Part shown: positions 48,439 to 57,213 of the stretch, piece by piece
How positions within the stretch are numbered: the first letter of the stretch is position 1
Layout of the letters: every line of letters begins with the position of its first letter
The notes under the pieces: model-generated
Seen by the model: the letters and a program-made list of their open reading frames with translations, nothing else
Database searches by the model: none
Told to the model about the DNA's origin: nothing
Source of the DNA: Aeromicrobium sp. A1-2
GTDB lineage: Bacteria > Actinomycetota > Actinomycetes > Propionibacteriales > Nocardioidaceae
Direction: 5' to 3'
Length of the DNA: 64,000 nt
NCBI RefSeq assembly: GCF_003443875.1
Contig: NZ_CP027482.1
Location: forward strand, 2,604,001-2,668,000
Made by a program: the position numbers and the translations under genes

Positions 48439-48869
48439 GCGTCGGCGATGTCGCGCCCGAGTGCGCGGCTGCGGCCGCGAAACTCCGCGATCATCGCCGA
48501 GCCGTCCCCCACGACCCGGTTGATCGTCACGTCGTAGATCCCGGTGCGGCCGCGGGAGGCGCGCTCGGCTGCCGTCGCGAGCAGGGTGTCACCAGCATGG
48601 GCGGACTCCAGGAAGGTGATGTCGAACCCCGACGCCACCGTGACCTCCCCGTGGGAGTTGCAGGCCAGCGCGAACGCCGTGTCGGCGAGCGAAGCAACGA
48701 GACCGCCGTGGCACACCTCCCAGCCGTTGACCATGTCGGCCCGCACGACCATCGTGACCTGGGCCGAGCCAGGACCGACCTTGACGACCTGCATGCCGAG
48801 CAGTCGGCTGGCCCGGTCCCCGGCCCACATCCGCTCGGTGCTGGCCTGGGCGATCTCGTGTGCGTTCAC
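48435..48869 (-). CDS. paaI: Hydroxyphenylacetyl-CoA thioesterase PaaI
   Basis: A 144-residue hotdog thioesterase: MVNGWEVCHGGLVASLADTAFALACN is the PaaI active-site helix (the GG and D). It hydrolyses aromatic acyl-CoA stalled in the phenylacetate route, sparing CoA. It is 25 bp after paaE on the same strand and convergent with the TetR gene. GTG start. Confidence 0.93.
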   Translation of the reverse strand: MNAHEIAQASTERMWAGDRASRLLGMQVVKVGPGSAQVTMVVRADMVNGWEVCHGGLVASLADTAFALACNSHGEVTVASGFDITFLESAHAGDTLLATAAERASRGRTGIYDVTINRVVGDGSAMIAEFRGRSRALGRDIADA

Positions 48870-48894
48870 CTGCGTCTCCTCGGTTCGGATGGGA

Positions 48895-50001
48895 TCACGC
48901 GTCGAAGTCGACCGTGACGCTCTCGCTGACGGGATGGCTCTGGCAGGTCAGGACGTAGCCAGCCTCAACCTCGGCGTCCTCCAGGGCGTAGTTGCGACGC
49001 ATCTCGACCTCACCGGAGGTGACCCGGGCCCGGCACGTGCCGCACACACCGCCCTTGCAGGCGAACGGCAGGTCGTGGCGGGTTGCCGCGGCCCCATCGA
49101 GCACGCTCTCGTCGCGTGACATCGGCGCGGTGGTCGTGCGCCCGTCGAGCACGATCGTGACATCGCTCGTGATCCCCGAGACCACATGATCGGCTCGGTG
49201 CAGCTCCGGGGGCGGCTCGTCGACGTAGAACAGCTCGAAGTGGACCCGTTCGGGGGGGACCCCCAGCTCGGCAAGCACCCCACGGGCATCGGAGATCATC
49301 CCGAACGGCCCACACAGCCACACATGGTCGACCGCCCCCACCGGCACCAGGACGGTCAACAGGCGACGCAGCCGATCGGCCTCGAGCCGCCCAGAGAACA
49401 GCTCGACGTCGCGCGGCTCGCGGGACAGCACGTGCGCGAGGTCGAATCGTGATCCGTACCGGTTCTTGAGGTCAGCGAGCTCCTCGGCGAACATCACCGA
49501 GCCGCTGGTGCGGTTGCCGTACAGCATCGTCACGCGGGCATCAGGATGCGTGAGCACCGACGACGCGATCGAGATCATCGGCGTGATGCCCGACCCGGCG
49601 GCGATGCACAGGTGGCGTTCGCCGCCATCGGGATCCGCGCGGAAGCTGCCGGTCGGGGTCTGCACCTCGATCCGGTCGCCGGGGCGTACGTCGTGCACGA
49701 GCCAGGACGAGAACAGCCCCTCGGGAATCTCACGCACACCGATGCGCGGGGAGGCGCCGACGGCGGCGCAGATCGAGTACGACCGACGGTGCTCGGTGCC
49801 CTCGATCACGCGACGCAGGGTCAGCGACTGCCCGGCACCGAAGTCGAAGGCCGACCGCAGGTCGCTCGGGACGTCGAAGGTGACCGCCGCGGAGTCATCG
49901 GTGAGCCGCTCGACCGAGGTGACCGTGAGCGCGTGGAACGCCGCCCGCGGCGTCACGCCGGTCGAGCTTGTACCCGCGGTAGGTGTGCCGATCGAAACCA
50001 T
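48895..50001 (-). CDS. paaE: Phenylacetyl-CoA epoxidase reductase subunit PaaE
   Basis: A 368-residue reductase. It has a ferredoxin-NADP reductase-like domain (RRSYSICAAVGASP for FAD, GSGITPMISIASSVL for NADPH) and a C-terminal plant-type 2Fe-2S domain with FACKGGVCGTC and, further on, LTCQSHP. It passes electrons to the PaaA diiron site. The start is ATG at 50001, which overlaps paaD's stop by one base (TGATG). Confidence 0.95.
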   Translation of the reverse strand: MVSIGTPTAGTSSTGVTPRAAFHALTVTSVERLTDDSAAVTFDVPSDLRSAFDFGAGQSLTLRRVIEGTEHRRSYSICAAVGASPRIGVREIPEGLFSSWLVHDVRPGDRIEVQTPTGSFRADPDGGERHLCIAAGSGITPMISIASSVLTHPDARVTMLYGNRTSGSVMFAEELADLKNRYGSRFDLAHVLSREPRDVELFSGRLEADRLRRLLTVLVPVGAVDHVWLCGPFGMISDARGVLAELGVPPERVHFELFYVDEPPPELHRADHVVSGITSDVTIVLDGRTTTAPMSRDESVLDGAAATRHDLPFACKGGVCGTCRARVTSGEVEMRRNYALEDAEVEAGYVLTCQSHPVSESVTVDFDA

Positions 50002-50504
50002 CAGATCTCCTTGACGTGCTCGAAGGGCTCGAGGCACGCCGTGCAGCGGTAGAGCGCCTTGCAGGCCGTGGGACCGAACTCCGAGGTCAGCTCGACATCT
50101 GCTGAGGCACAGCGCGGGCAGGTCAGTGCGCGACGGGTCGCCCGGAGCGACAGGACGACCGGACCGTCGTGGCGTGGTGCCGGGCCGGGCGCCGACAGGC
50201 CATGGGCACTGAGCGCCCGCCGCCCGCGCTCGGTGATCCAGTCGCTGGACCAGGCCGGGTTCAGGCTCACGCGTACGTCGACCCGGTCGAATCCGTGGTC
50301 GCGCAACGCGTGCACGAGATCGTCACGCATCGTGGCCATCGCAGGGCAGCCCGAGTAGGTCGGCGTGATCGTCACGACGACCGTGCGCTGGTCGACCACC
50401 TCGACGTCTCGGAGCACTCCGAGGTCCTCGAGAGTCAGCATCGGCATCTCCGGGTCGGTCACCGCTGCGACAACTTCCCGCGCCGCGGCCATGCCCTTCA
50501 CCAT
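50001..50504 (-). CDS. paaD: Phenylacetyl-CoA epoxidase subunit PaaD
   Basis: A 167-residue SUF/MIP18-like protein: AAVTDPEMPMLTLEDLGVLRDV, TPTYSGCPAMATMRDDL, and a zinc-binding tail with CPRCAS and YRCTACLEPF. It is needed for the epoxidase and may assist metal cofactor insertion. It overlaps paaC by 7 bp and paaE by one base. Confidence 0.93.
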   Translation of the reverse strand: MVKGMAAAREVVAAVTDPEMPMLTLEDLGVLRDVEVVDQRTVVVTITPTYSGCPAMATMRDDLVHALRDHGFDRVDVRVSLNPAWSSDWITERGRRALSAHGLSAPGPAPRHDGPVVLSLRATRRALTCPRCASADVELTSEFGPTACKALYRCTACLEPFEHVKEI

Positions 50505-51439
50505 GAGCCCATCGGGTGCGCGCGGGCCACGACCTGCAGCTCGGCGAGCAGCCGGCTGAACGCCTCGGTGTGGAGCCCGTCGCGTCCCGTCTCGCCCCGC
50601 ACGCCGGCCAGGGGTCCGACCTCGGGTCGGTCGACACCGCTGGCCGAGAAGACCTGTTCGAGCAGCACGTCGACCTCGTCCGCGACGCTCGCCGGGTCGA
50701 CGCCGACGCCCGCGTCGGCGACGGAGCGCTCGACCGGGTGGGTCGTGAAGAGCTCGGCCAGCAGCGGCCAGATGGCGACGAGTCCCTCGACCACGCGGCG
50801 ACGTGACTCCTCGGTGCCCTGCGCAAGCGTCAGGAACCAGCGGGCGGCGTAGTCACGGTGATAGGTCATCTCCTTGACCCCCTTGACCGCGACGGCCGAG
50901 AGCACGTGGTCCCGGCTGGCCGCAAGGCGTTGGAACAACGCGAGCCGCCAGGTCGAGAACAGCAGCAGTCGGGCCATCGTCATCGCGAAGTCACCGTTGT
51001 CGGCCTCGACCATTCGCACGTTGCGGAAGTCGCGGTCGCCCCGGAAGTAGGCGAGTGCGTCCTCGGCCGGCACCGGTGAGCGCTCGGGCAGGACCGGGAC
51101 GACAGAGGGGTCGGCCGCCGCGGCCCGGGCGAGCAGGAGTCGGGCCTGGCCCAGCAGGTCCAGCGCGATGTTGGCCAGCGCGATGTCCTCCTCGAGGTCG
51201 GGCGCGTTGCTGCACCACTGCGACAGGCGCTGTGACATCACCAGGGCGTCGTCGGCGAGCATCAGGCAGTAGACCGCCAGGTCGTGCCGGTCGACACCAT
51301 CGGGCACGGTTGTGTCGACGCCGGCCAACGGGTCCTCGAAGTCGGTGCCGAACGCCCACTGCGAGTCGTCACCGCCAAGCAACCCGTCGTACACCGAGTC
51401 GTGGTCGGAGACGTGGCTCGGATCAGGTGTGTGATTCAT
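50498..51439 (-). CDS. paaC: Phenylacetyl-CoA epoxidase structural subunit PaaC
   Basis: A 313-residue helical ferritin-like protein with DIALANIALDLLGQARLLL and VKEMTYHRDYAARWFLTLAQG. PaaC binds PaaA to form the catalytic core of the ring 1,2-epoxidase. The ATG at 51439 follows GGGAGC; longer upstream text is the paaB antisense or shadow. The paaB stop is 13 bp upstream. Confidence 0.94.
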   Translation of the reverse strand: MNHTPDPSHVSDHDSVYDGLLGGDDSQWAFGTDFEDPLAGVDTTVPDGVDRHDLAVYCLMLADDALVMSQRLSQWCSNAPDLEEDIALANIALDLLGQARLLLARAAAADPSVVPVLPERSPVPAEDALAYFRGDRDFRNVRMVEADNGDFAMTMARLLLFSTWRLALFQRLAASRDHVLSAVAVKGVKEMTYHRDYAARWFLTLAQGTEESRRRVVEGLVAIWPLLAELFTTHPVERSVADAGVGVDPASVADEVDVLLEQVFSASGVDRPEVGPLAGVRGETGRDGLHTEAFSRLLAELQVVARAHPMGSW

Positions 51440-51452
51440 GGTCAGCTCCCGA

Positions 51453-51749
51453 TCACATGTGGGGGACGTCGTCGGGGATGTCGTAGAACGTCGGGTGGCG
51501 ATAGACCTTGTCGCCACTCGGCGCGAACAGCGGGTCCTTCTCGTCGGGACTCGACGCCGTGACGGCATCCGAACGTACGACCCAGATGCTGACGCCCTCG
51601 TTGCGGCGGGTGTAGACATCGCGCGCGTGCCGCACCGCCATGTCGTCGTCGGCGGCGTGCAGCGAGCCGACGTGCACGTGGTTGAGGCCACGCTTGCCGC
51701 GGACGAACACCTCGTACAACGGCCACTCGGCCTGGACTCCCTGGCTCAT
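51453..51749 (-). CDS. paaB: Phenylacetyl-CoA epoxidase subunit PaaB
   Basis: A 98-residue subunit: [51 protein letters not shown]. PaaB bridges the epoxidase complex. The ATG at 51749 overlaps the paaA stop by four bases. Confidence 0.95.
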   Translation of the reverse strand: MSQGVQAEWPLYEVFVRGKRGLNHVHVGSLHAADDDMAVRHARDVYTRRNEGVSIWVVRSDAVTASSPDEKDPLFAPSGDKVYRHPTFYDIPDDVPHM

Positions 51750-52699
51750 GCGCGCGTCCCTTCGGTCCGTGCCGCGAAGGCCATCGCGGCCTCACGCACC
51801 CAGGCGCCGTCGTCCCACGCCTTCTTGCGGTGGGCGATGCGTTGGGCGTTGCACGGCCCGTTGCCGCTGATGACGTCCTTGAACTCGTCCCAGTCCGGCT
51901 GGCCGAAGTCGTGCGACTGGCGTTCCTCGTTCCAGCGGAGATCGGGGTCGGGGAGCGTGACGCCGAGCGCCTTGGCCTGCGGCACGGTCATGTCGACCAT
52001 GCGCTGGCGCAGATCGTCGTTGGTGTTGCGCTTGATGCCCCACGCCATCGACTGGGCCGTGTTGGGCGAGTCGTCGTCGGGCGGACCGAACATCATCAGC
52101 GCCGGCCACCAGAACCGGTCGACCGACTCCTGCACCATGGCGCGCTGCTCGTCGGTGCCGCGCATCATCGTGGCCAGCAGCTCATAGCCCTGCCGCTGGT
52201 GGAACGACTCCTCCTTGCAGACCCGGATCATCGCGCGACCGTACGGCCCGTACGAGGTGCGGCACAGCGGCACCTGGTTGCAGATCGCGGCGCCGTCGAC
52301 GAGCCAGCCGATCGTACCGACGTCGGCGTACGACAGCGCCGGATAGTTGAAGATCGAGGAGTACTTCTGCCGCCCGGAGATCAGCATCTCGGTCAGCTCG
52401 TTGCGGGAGACGCCGAGCGTCTCGCACGCCGAGTAGAGGTAGAGCCCGTGACCCGCCTCGTCCTGCACCTTGGCCAGCAGGATCGCCTTGCGTCGCAGCG
52501 ACGGTGCACGGGTGATCCAGCCCCCCTCGGGCTGCATCCCGATGATCTCCGAGTGAGCGTGCTGGGCAACCTGGCGAACGACGGTCTTGCGGTACGCCTC
52601 GGGCATCCAGTCGCGCGGCTCGATCCGATCGTGCTGCTCGATCGTGGACTCGAAGGACGCCTGCAACGCTCTCGTGTCCATCTCGGGGGCCAGGGTCAT
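51746..52699 (-). CDS. paaA: Phenylacetyl-CoA epoxidase oxygenase subunit PaaA
   Basis: A 317-residue diiron monooxygenase. Iron-ligand helices include [17 protein letters not shown] and [15 protein letters not shown] (ExxH motifs). It activates oxygen to epoxidise the ring of phenylacetyl-CoA. I start at ATG 52699, which has GGAGG just upstream; the longer frame to 52729 would place the start inside the operator. First gene of the paaABCDE-paaI transcript, divergent from paaZ. Confidence 0.96.
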   Translation of the reverse strand: MTLAPEMDTRALQASFESTIEQHDRIEPRDWMPEAYRKTVVRQVAQHAHSEIIGMQPEGGWITRAPSLRRKAILLAKVQDEAGHGLYLYSACETLGVSRNELTEMLISGRQKYSSIFNYPALSYADVGTIGWLVDGAAICNQVPLCRTSYGPYGRAMIRVCKEESFHQRQGYELLATMMRGTDEQRAMVQESVDRFWWPALMMFGPPDDDSPNTAQSMAWGIKRNTNDDLRQRMVDMTVPQAKALGVTLPDPDLRWNEERQSHDFGQPDWDEFKDVISGNGPCNAQRIAHRKKAWDDGAWVREAAMAFAARTEGTRA

Positions 52700-52729
52700 G
52701 TCGCCTCCAGCTTTCTCGTCCGCAACCAT

Positions 52730-52751
52730 TTACTGACCGAACGGTCTGTAA
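52730..52751. promoter_or_regulatory. PaaR-type palindromic operator between paaA and paaZ
   Basis: Arms TTAC/GTAA and GACCG/CGGTC flank AA, a near-perfect 22-bp palindrome. It fits the PaaR consensus known from Corynebacterium (ACTNACCG then CGGT half-sites). Its position between divergent genes would control both operons. Confidence 0.82.
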
Positions 52752-52798
52752 TAGTCTTGCACGCGACATCGCGATCGCGCAACGAAAGGCAACGACCC

Positions 52799-54835
52799 AT
52801 GAGTGCACACCTCCAGAGCTACGCGGCTGGATCGTGGTTCCGCGCCACCGACGAGGGCCCCCCCCTCCTCGACGCCACCACGGGCGAGGAGGTCGCCCGC
52901 GTCTCGGCGACCGGCCTTGATCTCGCGGCGATGGTCGATCACGCGCGCACGGTCGGCGGACCGGCAGTCCGCGCGCTGACGTTCCATCAGCGCGCCTCGA
53001 TCCTCAAGGCCGTCGCCAAGCACCTCGGCGAGCACAAGGACGAGCTCTACGCGCTGTCGGCCCGTACGGGAGCCACGCTGCGCGACTCGCAGGTCGACAT
53101 CGACGGCGGCATCGGCACGATGTTCAGCTATGCCGGCAAGGGCACCCGCGAGCTGCCCAACGACACCCTGATCCTCGACGGAGGCACCGAGCAGCTGGGC
53201 AGGACCGGGGTCTTCCTCGGCCAGCACGTGTGGACGTCACGCCCCGGTGTCGCGGTGCAGATCAACGCCTTCAACTTCCCGGTCTGGGGCATGCTCGAGA
53301 AGCTGGCACCGGCCTTCCTCGCCGGACTCCCCACGATCGTCAAGCCGGCCAGCCAGACCGCGTACCTGACCGAGCTCACGGTACGACACATCATCGACTC
53401 GGGACTGATGCCCGAGGGCTCGTTGCAGCTGCTGTGCGGCAGCCCCGAGGGCCTGCTCGACCAGCTCGGCGCCCAGGACTCCATCGCGTTCACCGGCTCG
53501 GCCGCGACCGGCGCGATGTTGCGCCAGCACCCCGCGGTGCTGCACGGCGGCGTGCAGCTCGGCGTCGAGGCCGACTCGCTCAACTGCTCGATCCTCGGCC
53601 CCGACGTCACGGCCGACGATCCCGAGCTCGACCTGTTCGTCAAGGGAGTCGTCGCCGAGATGACGGTCAAGGCCGGGCAGAAGTGCACCGCGATCCGCCG
53701 CGCGATCGTGCCCGCCGCGATCGCTGACGAGGTCATCGCCGCGATCAGCGGCAGGCTGGCCCAGATCACGGTCGGCAACCCGACCAGTGAGGGCGTACGC
53801 ATCGGCGCCCTGGCGAGCCTGGGCCAGCGCGACGAGGTGCGCAAGGCCGTCCAGACCCTCCGCGGTTCTGCCGAGATCGTGTTCGGCGACCCCGACCACG
53901 TCGACGTCGTCGACGCCGACGCGGAGACCGGCGCCTTCATGTCCCCGATCCTCCTGCGCGCCGCAGCCGGCGCGTCCGAACCGCACGACGTCGAGCCGTT
54001 CGGTCCGGTCAGCACCGTGCTGACGTACGACACCATCGACGAGGCCGTCGCGCTGGCGGCCCGCGGTCAGGGATCGCTCGTCGGATCGCTCGTCACGCAC
54101 GATCCGGAGGTCGCCCGCGCCATCACCGTGGGGCTCGCGCCGTGGCACGGCCGCATCCTGGTGCTGGACCGCGACGCCGCGCCGGAGTCCACCGGACATG
54201 GCTCGCCCCTCCCGGTGCTGGTGCACGGCGGGCCCGGCCGGGCCGGTGGTGGCGAGGAGCTCGGTGGCATCCGTGGGGTCCTGCACCACATGCAGCGCAC
54301 CGCGATCCAGGCCTCACCTGACATGCTCACCGCGATCACCGGGCAGTGGATCAAGGGCTCGGTGCAGCGTGTCGACGACCAGCACCCCTTCCGCAAGAGC
54401 CTGGCCGAGCTGCGGATCGGCGACACGATCCGCTCGGCGTCACGCACCGTGACGCTGGCGGACATCTCGCACTTCGCGGAGTTCACCGGCGACACGTTCT
54501 ACGCCCACACCGATCCCGTGGCGGCGGCTGCCAATCCGCTGTTCGGCGGAATCGTCGCACATGGCTACCTCGTCGTCTCGATCGCCGCAGGCCTGTTCGT
54601 CGAGCCCAACCCCGGTCCGGTCCTGGCCAACTTCGGCGTCGACAACCTGCGCTTCCTGACCCCGGTCAAGGCCGACGACACGATCGACGTGACGCTGACG
54701 GTCAAGCAGATCACGCCCCGCAACAGCGCCGACTACGGCGAGGTCCGCTGGGATGCCGTCGTCACCAACGCGGAAGGCAAGCCTGTTGCGACGTACGACG
54801 TCCTGACCCTCGTCTCGAAGACCCTCCCGGAGTGA
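52799..54835 (+). CDS. paaZ: Bifunctional oxepin-CoA hydrolase / aldehyde dehydrogenase PaaZ
   Basis: A 678-residue fusion. Residues 1 to about 520 are the aldehyde dehydrogenase (QINAFNFPVWGMLEKLAPAF, GVEADSLNCSIL, catalytic Cys in KAGQKCTAIRR). Residues about 540-678 are a MaoC-type hydratase (HFAEFTGDTFYAHTDPVAA, NFGVDNLRFLTPV). It opens the oxepin ring and oxidises the aldehyde. ATG at 52799. It ends in a convergent hairpin with paaK. Confidence 0.95.
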   Translation: MSAHLQSYAAGSWFRATDEGPPLLDATTGEEVARVSATGLDLAAMVDHARTVGGPAVRALTFHQRASILKAVAKHLGEHKDELYALSARTGATLRDSQVDIDGGIGTMFSYAGKGTRELPNDTLILDGGTEQLGRTGVFLGQHVWTSRPGVAVQINAFNFPVWGMLEKLAPAFLAGLPTIVKPASQTAYLTELTVRHIIDSGLMPEGSLQLLCGSPEGLLDQLGAQDSIAFTGSAATGAMLRQHPAVLHGGVQLGVEADSLNCSILGPDVTADDPELDLFVKGVVAEMTVKAGQKCTAIRRAIVPAAIADEVIAAISGRLAQITVGNPTSEGVRIGALASLGQRDEVRKAVQTLRGSAEIVFGDPDHVDVVDADAETGAFMSPILLRAAAGASEPHDVEPFGPVSTVLTYDTIDEAVALAARGQGSLVGSLVTHDPEVARAITVGLAPWHGRILVLDRDAAPESTGHGSPLPVLVHGGPGRAGGGEELGGIRGVLHHMQRTAIQASPDMLTAITGQWIKGSVQRVDDQHPFRKSLAELRIGDTIRSASRTVTLADISHFAEFTGDTFYAHTDPVAAAANPLFGGIVAHGYLVVSIAAGLFVEPNPGPVLANFGVDNLRFLTPVKADDTIDVTLTVKQITPRNSADYGEVRWDAVVTNAEGKPVATYDVLTLVSKTLPE

Positions 54836-54857
54836 CCCCGCCCCTCAACGGGTGGGG
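54836..54857. terminator. Shared hairpin between convergent paaZ and paaK
   Basis: CCCCGCCC (54836-54843) pairs with GGGTGGGG (54850-54857), one wobble, around 6 bases. It overlaps the paaK stop codon. Confidence 0.5.
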
Positions 54858-56143
54858 CGCTGGTCGAGGATCCGGCGCATCTTGCCGACCGATCGCTCGA
54901 TGACCGCCGGCGCCACCACCTCGACGTCGATGCTGACGCCGATCCTGCTCTTGACGAGTCTCCGTACGCGCTCACCGGTCGCCTGCGCGACGTCGGTCGG
55001 CACGCCTTCGCGGTGCTCGACGCGCACCGTCATCGAGTCGAGCGTCCCGGTGCGGGACAGGACGCACTGGAAGTGCGGCGACAGCTCAGCCGTCGCAAGC
55101 AGGATCTCCTCGATCTGCGTCGGGAACAGGTTGACCCCGCGCAGGATGATCATGTCGTCGCTGCGGCCCGTGATCTTCTCGATCCGGCGCATCGTGCGAG
55201 CCGTGCCCGGGAGCAGGCGGGTCAGGTCGCGAGTGCGATAGCGGATGATCGGCATCGCCTGCTTGGTCAGCGAGGTGAAGACAAGCTCGCCCTCCTCGCC
55301 GTCGGGGAGCACAGCCCCGGTGTACGGGTCGACGATCTCGGGATAGAAGTGGTCCTCCCACACGTGCAGGCCGTCCTTGGTCTCGACGCACTCCTGCGCG
55401 ACGCCCGGGCCCATCACCTCGGACAGGCCGTAGATGTCGACCGCGTCGATGCCGAGCCGCTCCTCCATGTCGCAACGCATGTGGTTGGTCCACGGCTCGG
55501 CGCCGAAGATGCCGACCCTCAGCGACGTCGAGCGCGGGTCGACGCCCTGGCGCACCATCTCATCGACGATCGCGAGCATGTACGACGGCGTCACCATGAT
55601 GATCTCGGGCTCGAAGTCCACGATCAGCCGCACCTGTCGTTCGGTCATGCCACCCGAGACAGGCACGACGGTGCAGCCCAGCTTCTCGGCGCCGGCATGC
55701 GCGCCCAGCCCACCGGTGAACAACCCGTACCCGTACGCGTTGTGCAGCATCTGGCCCGGCCGACCTCCCGCGGCGCGGATGCTGCGCGCCATCACCGTCG
55801 CCCAGGTCTCGAGGTCTTCGCGGGTGTACCCGACCACAGTCGGCTGCCCCGTCGTGCCCGACGAGGCATGAATGCGCGAGACCTGCTCCCGTGGCACCGC
55901 GAACATGCCGAACGGGTAGTTGTCGCGCAGATCGGCCTTGGTCGTGAACGGCAGCTTCCCCAGGTCGGACAGCTCGCGGACGTCGTCAGGATGCACCCCC
56001 GCGCCGTCCAGGGCCTGTCGATAGTGCGGCACGTGGTCGTACGCATGGCGGACCGACCAGCGCAGCCGCTCCAGCTGCAGTGCACGCAGCTCGTCGATGG
56101 AGGCGGTCTCGATCTGCTCCAGCCCGTTGTCGGCAGCCGTCAT
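54845..56143 (-). CDS. paaK: Phenylacetate-CoA ligase PaaK
   Basis: A 432-residue adenylate-forming enzyme that activates phenylacetate to its CoA thioester, the entry step. The P-loop is SSGTTGQPTVVGYT, then the mid motif IYGLSEVMGPG and a C-terminal RGVNLFPTQIEEIL. Normal PaaK length. ATG at 56143 overlaps the amino-acid dehydrogenase stop by four bases, so the two are coupled. Confidence 0.95.
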   Translation of the reverse strand: MTAADNGLEQIETASIDELRALQLERLRWSVRHAYDHVPHYRQALDGAGVHPDDVRELSDLGKLPFTTKADLRDNYPFGMFAVPREQVSRIHASSGTTGQPTVVGYTREDLETWATVMARSIRAAGGRPGQMLHNAYGYGLFTGGLGAHAGAEKLGCTVVPVSGGMTERQVRLIVDFEPEIIMVTPSYMLAIVDEMVRQGVDPRSTSLRVGIFGAEPWTNHMRCDMEERLGIDAVDIYGLSEVMGPGVAQECVETKDGLHVWEDHFYPEIVDPYTGAVLPDGEEGELVFTSLTKQAMPIIRYRTRDLTRLLPGTARTMRRIEKITGRSDDMIILRGVNLFPTQIEEILLATAELSPHFQCVLSRTGTLDSMTVRVEHREGVPTDVAQATGERVRRLVKSRIGVSIDVEVVAPAVIERSVGKMRRILDQRPTR

Positions 56144-57201
56144 CGCGGCGACCCGCCCGCTGCAAGGCGCGCAGCTGCGAGGTCGAGCGCAGCCTGCTCG
56201 CTGCTGATGCCGCCAGCGCGGGCCGTGCCGAAGACGTCGTCGAGGGTCGCACCGATCCCATCGATGTGCGCGGCCACCTCCTCGGTGGACCAGCCCAGGA
56301 CCTCGCGGCCGACCAGGTGGATCGCACCACCGGAGTTGGCGATGAAGTCCGGAGCGTAGACGATGCCGCGCCGGGCCAGATCGTCGCCGACGGCGGGGTC
56401 GGTCAGCACGTTGTTGGCAGCACCGGCCACGACCGCCGTGCGGATCGCCGCGGCCACCCCGGCATCGATGAGCCCGCCCATCGCGCACGGCACGAAGACG
56501 TCCGAGGGGGTGTCCAGCACCTCGGCCGGATCGACGATCGATGCACCCAGCCGGACAGCGCGGGCACAGCGCTCTTCGTCGACGTCGGCGGCGATCAGCT
56601 CGGCCCCGTCCTTGCGGGCGAGCTGCAGCACGTCCATGCCGACCGCGCCAAGGCCCTGGATCAGGATCCGGCGTCCCTCGAAGGAGTGGATGCCGGCCTC
56701 GGCCGCGGCATGCTGCATCGCGACGTAGACGCCCTGGGCTGTCGACGGCGCGCTCGACCCCGGACCTCCGGCCGACTCGGAGCGGCCGAACGCGAAACCG
56801 GACTCGGCATGCAGCACGTCCATGTCGGCCGAGCTGGTGCCCACGTCCGGCCCCGTCCAGTAGCTGCCGTTGAGCGTCGCGAGGTTCTCCGCGTGGATCG
56901 ACAGGATCCGCCGCCAGAGCACGTCGTCGATCTCGTCGCGCGGCGCGGGCAGCGCGATGACCGACTTGCCACCGCCCATCGGCAGATCGGCCGCCGCCAT
57001 CTTGAGCGTCATGGCGCCGGCCAGCCGCTGCGCGTCGGCGATCGCATCGGCGTACGACCCGTAGTGGCGGGCCCGGGTGCCCCCCGCGGCCGGGCCCCGG
57101 CTCCGCGAGTGCAGCGCGATGACGAAGAAGGCACCGGTCTCGCGGTCGTACCGTGCGGAGCACAACGCCCCGTCCCAGGAGGTGAGGACATCGACGGTCA
57201 T
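56140..57201 (-). CDS. Glu/Leu/Phe/Val dehydrogenase family (leucine or phenylalanine dehydrogenase type)
   Basis: A 353-residue NAD-dependent amino-acid dehydrogenase: the catalytic lysine in LPMGGGKSVIALP, GPDVGTSSADM, and Rossmann ILIQGLGAVGMDVL. It deaminates a branched or aromatic amino acid to its keto acid. It lies 12 bp after bkdC and overlaps paaK, so it could feed Bkd (Leu/Val/Ile) or supply phenylpyruvate. Specificity cannot be decided from sequence. Confidence 0.88.
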   Translation of the reverse strand: MTVDVLTSWDGALCSARYDRETGAFFVIALHSRSRGPAAGGTRARHYGSYADAIADAQRLAGAMTLKMAAADLPMGGGKSVIALPAPRDEIDDVLWRRILSIHAENLATLNGSYWTGPDVGTSSADMDVLHAESGFAFGRSESAGGPGSSAPSTAQGVYVAMQHAAAEAGIHSFEGRRILIQGLGAVGMDVLQLARKDGAELIAADVDEERCARAVRLGASIVDPAEVLDTPSDVFVPCAMGGLIDAGVAAAIRTAVVAGAANNVLTDPAVGDDLARRGIVYAPDFIANSGGAIHLVGREVLGWSTEEVAAHIDGIGATLDDVFGTARAGGISSEQAALDLAAARLAAGGSPR

Positions 57202-57213
57202 GGGTCGTCCTTT

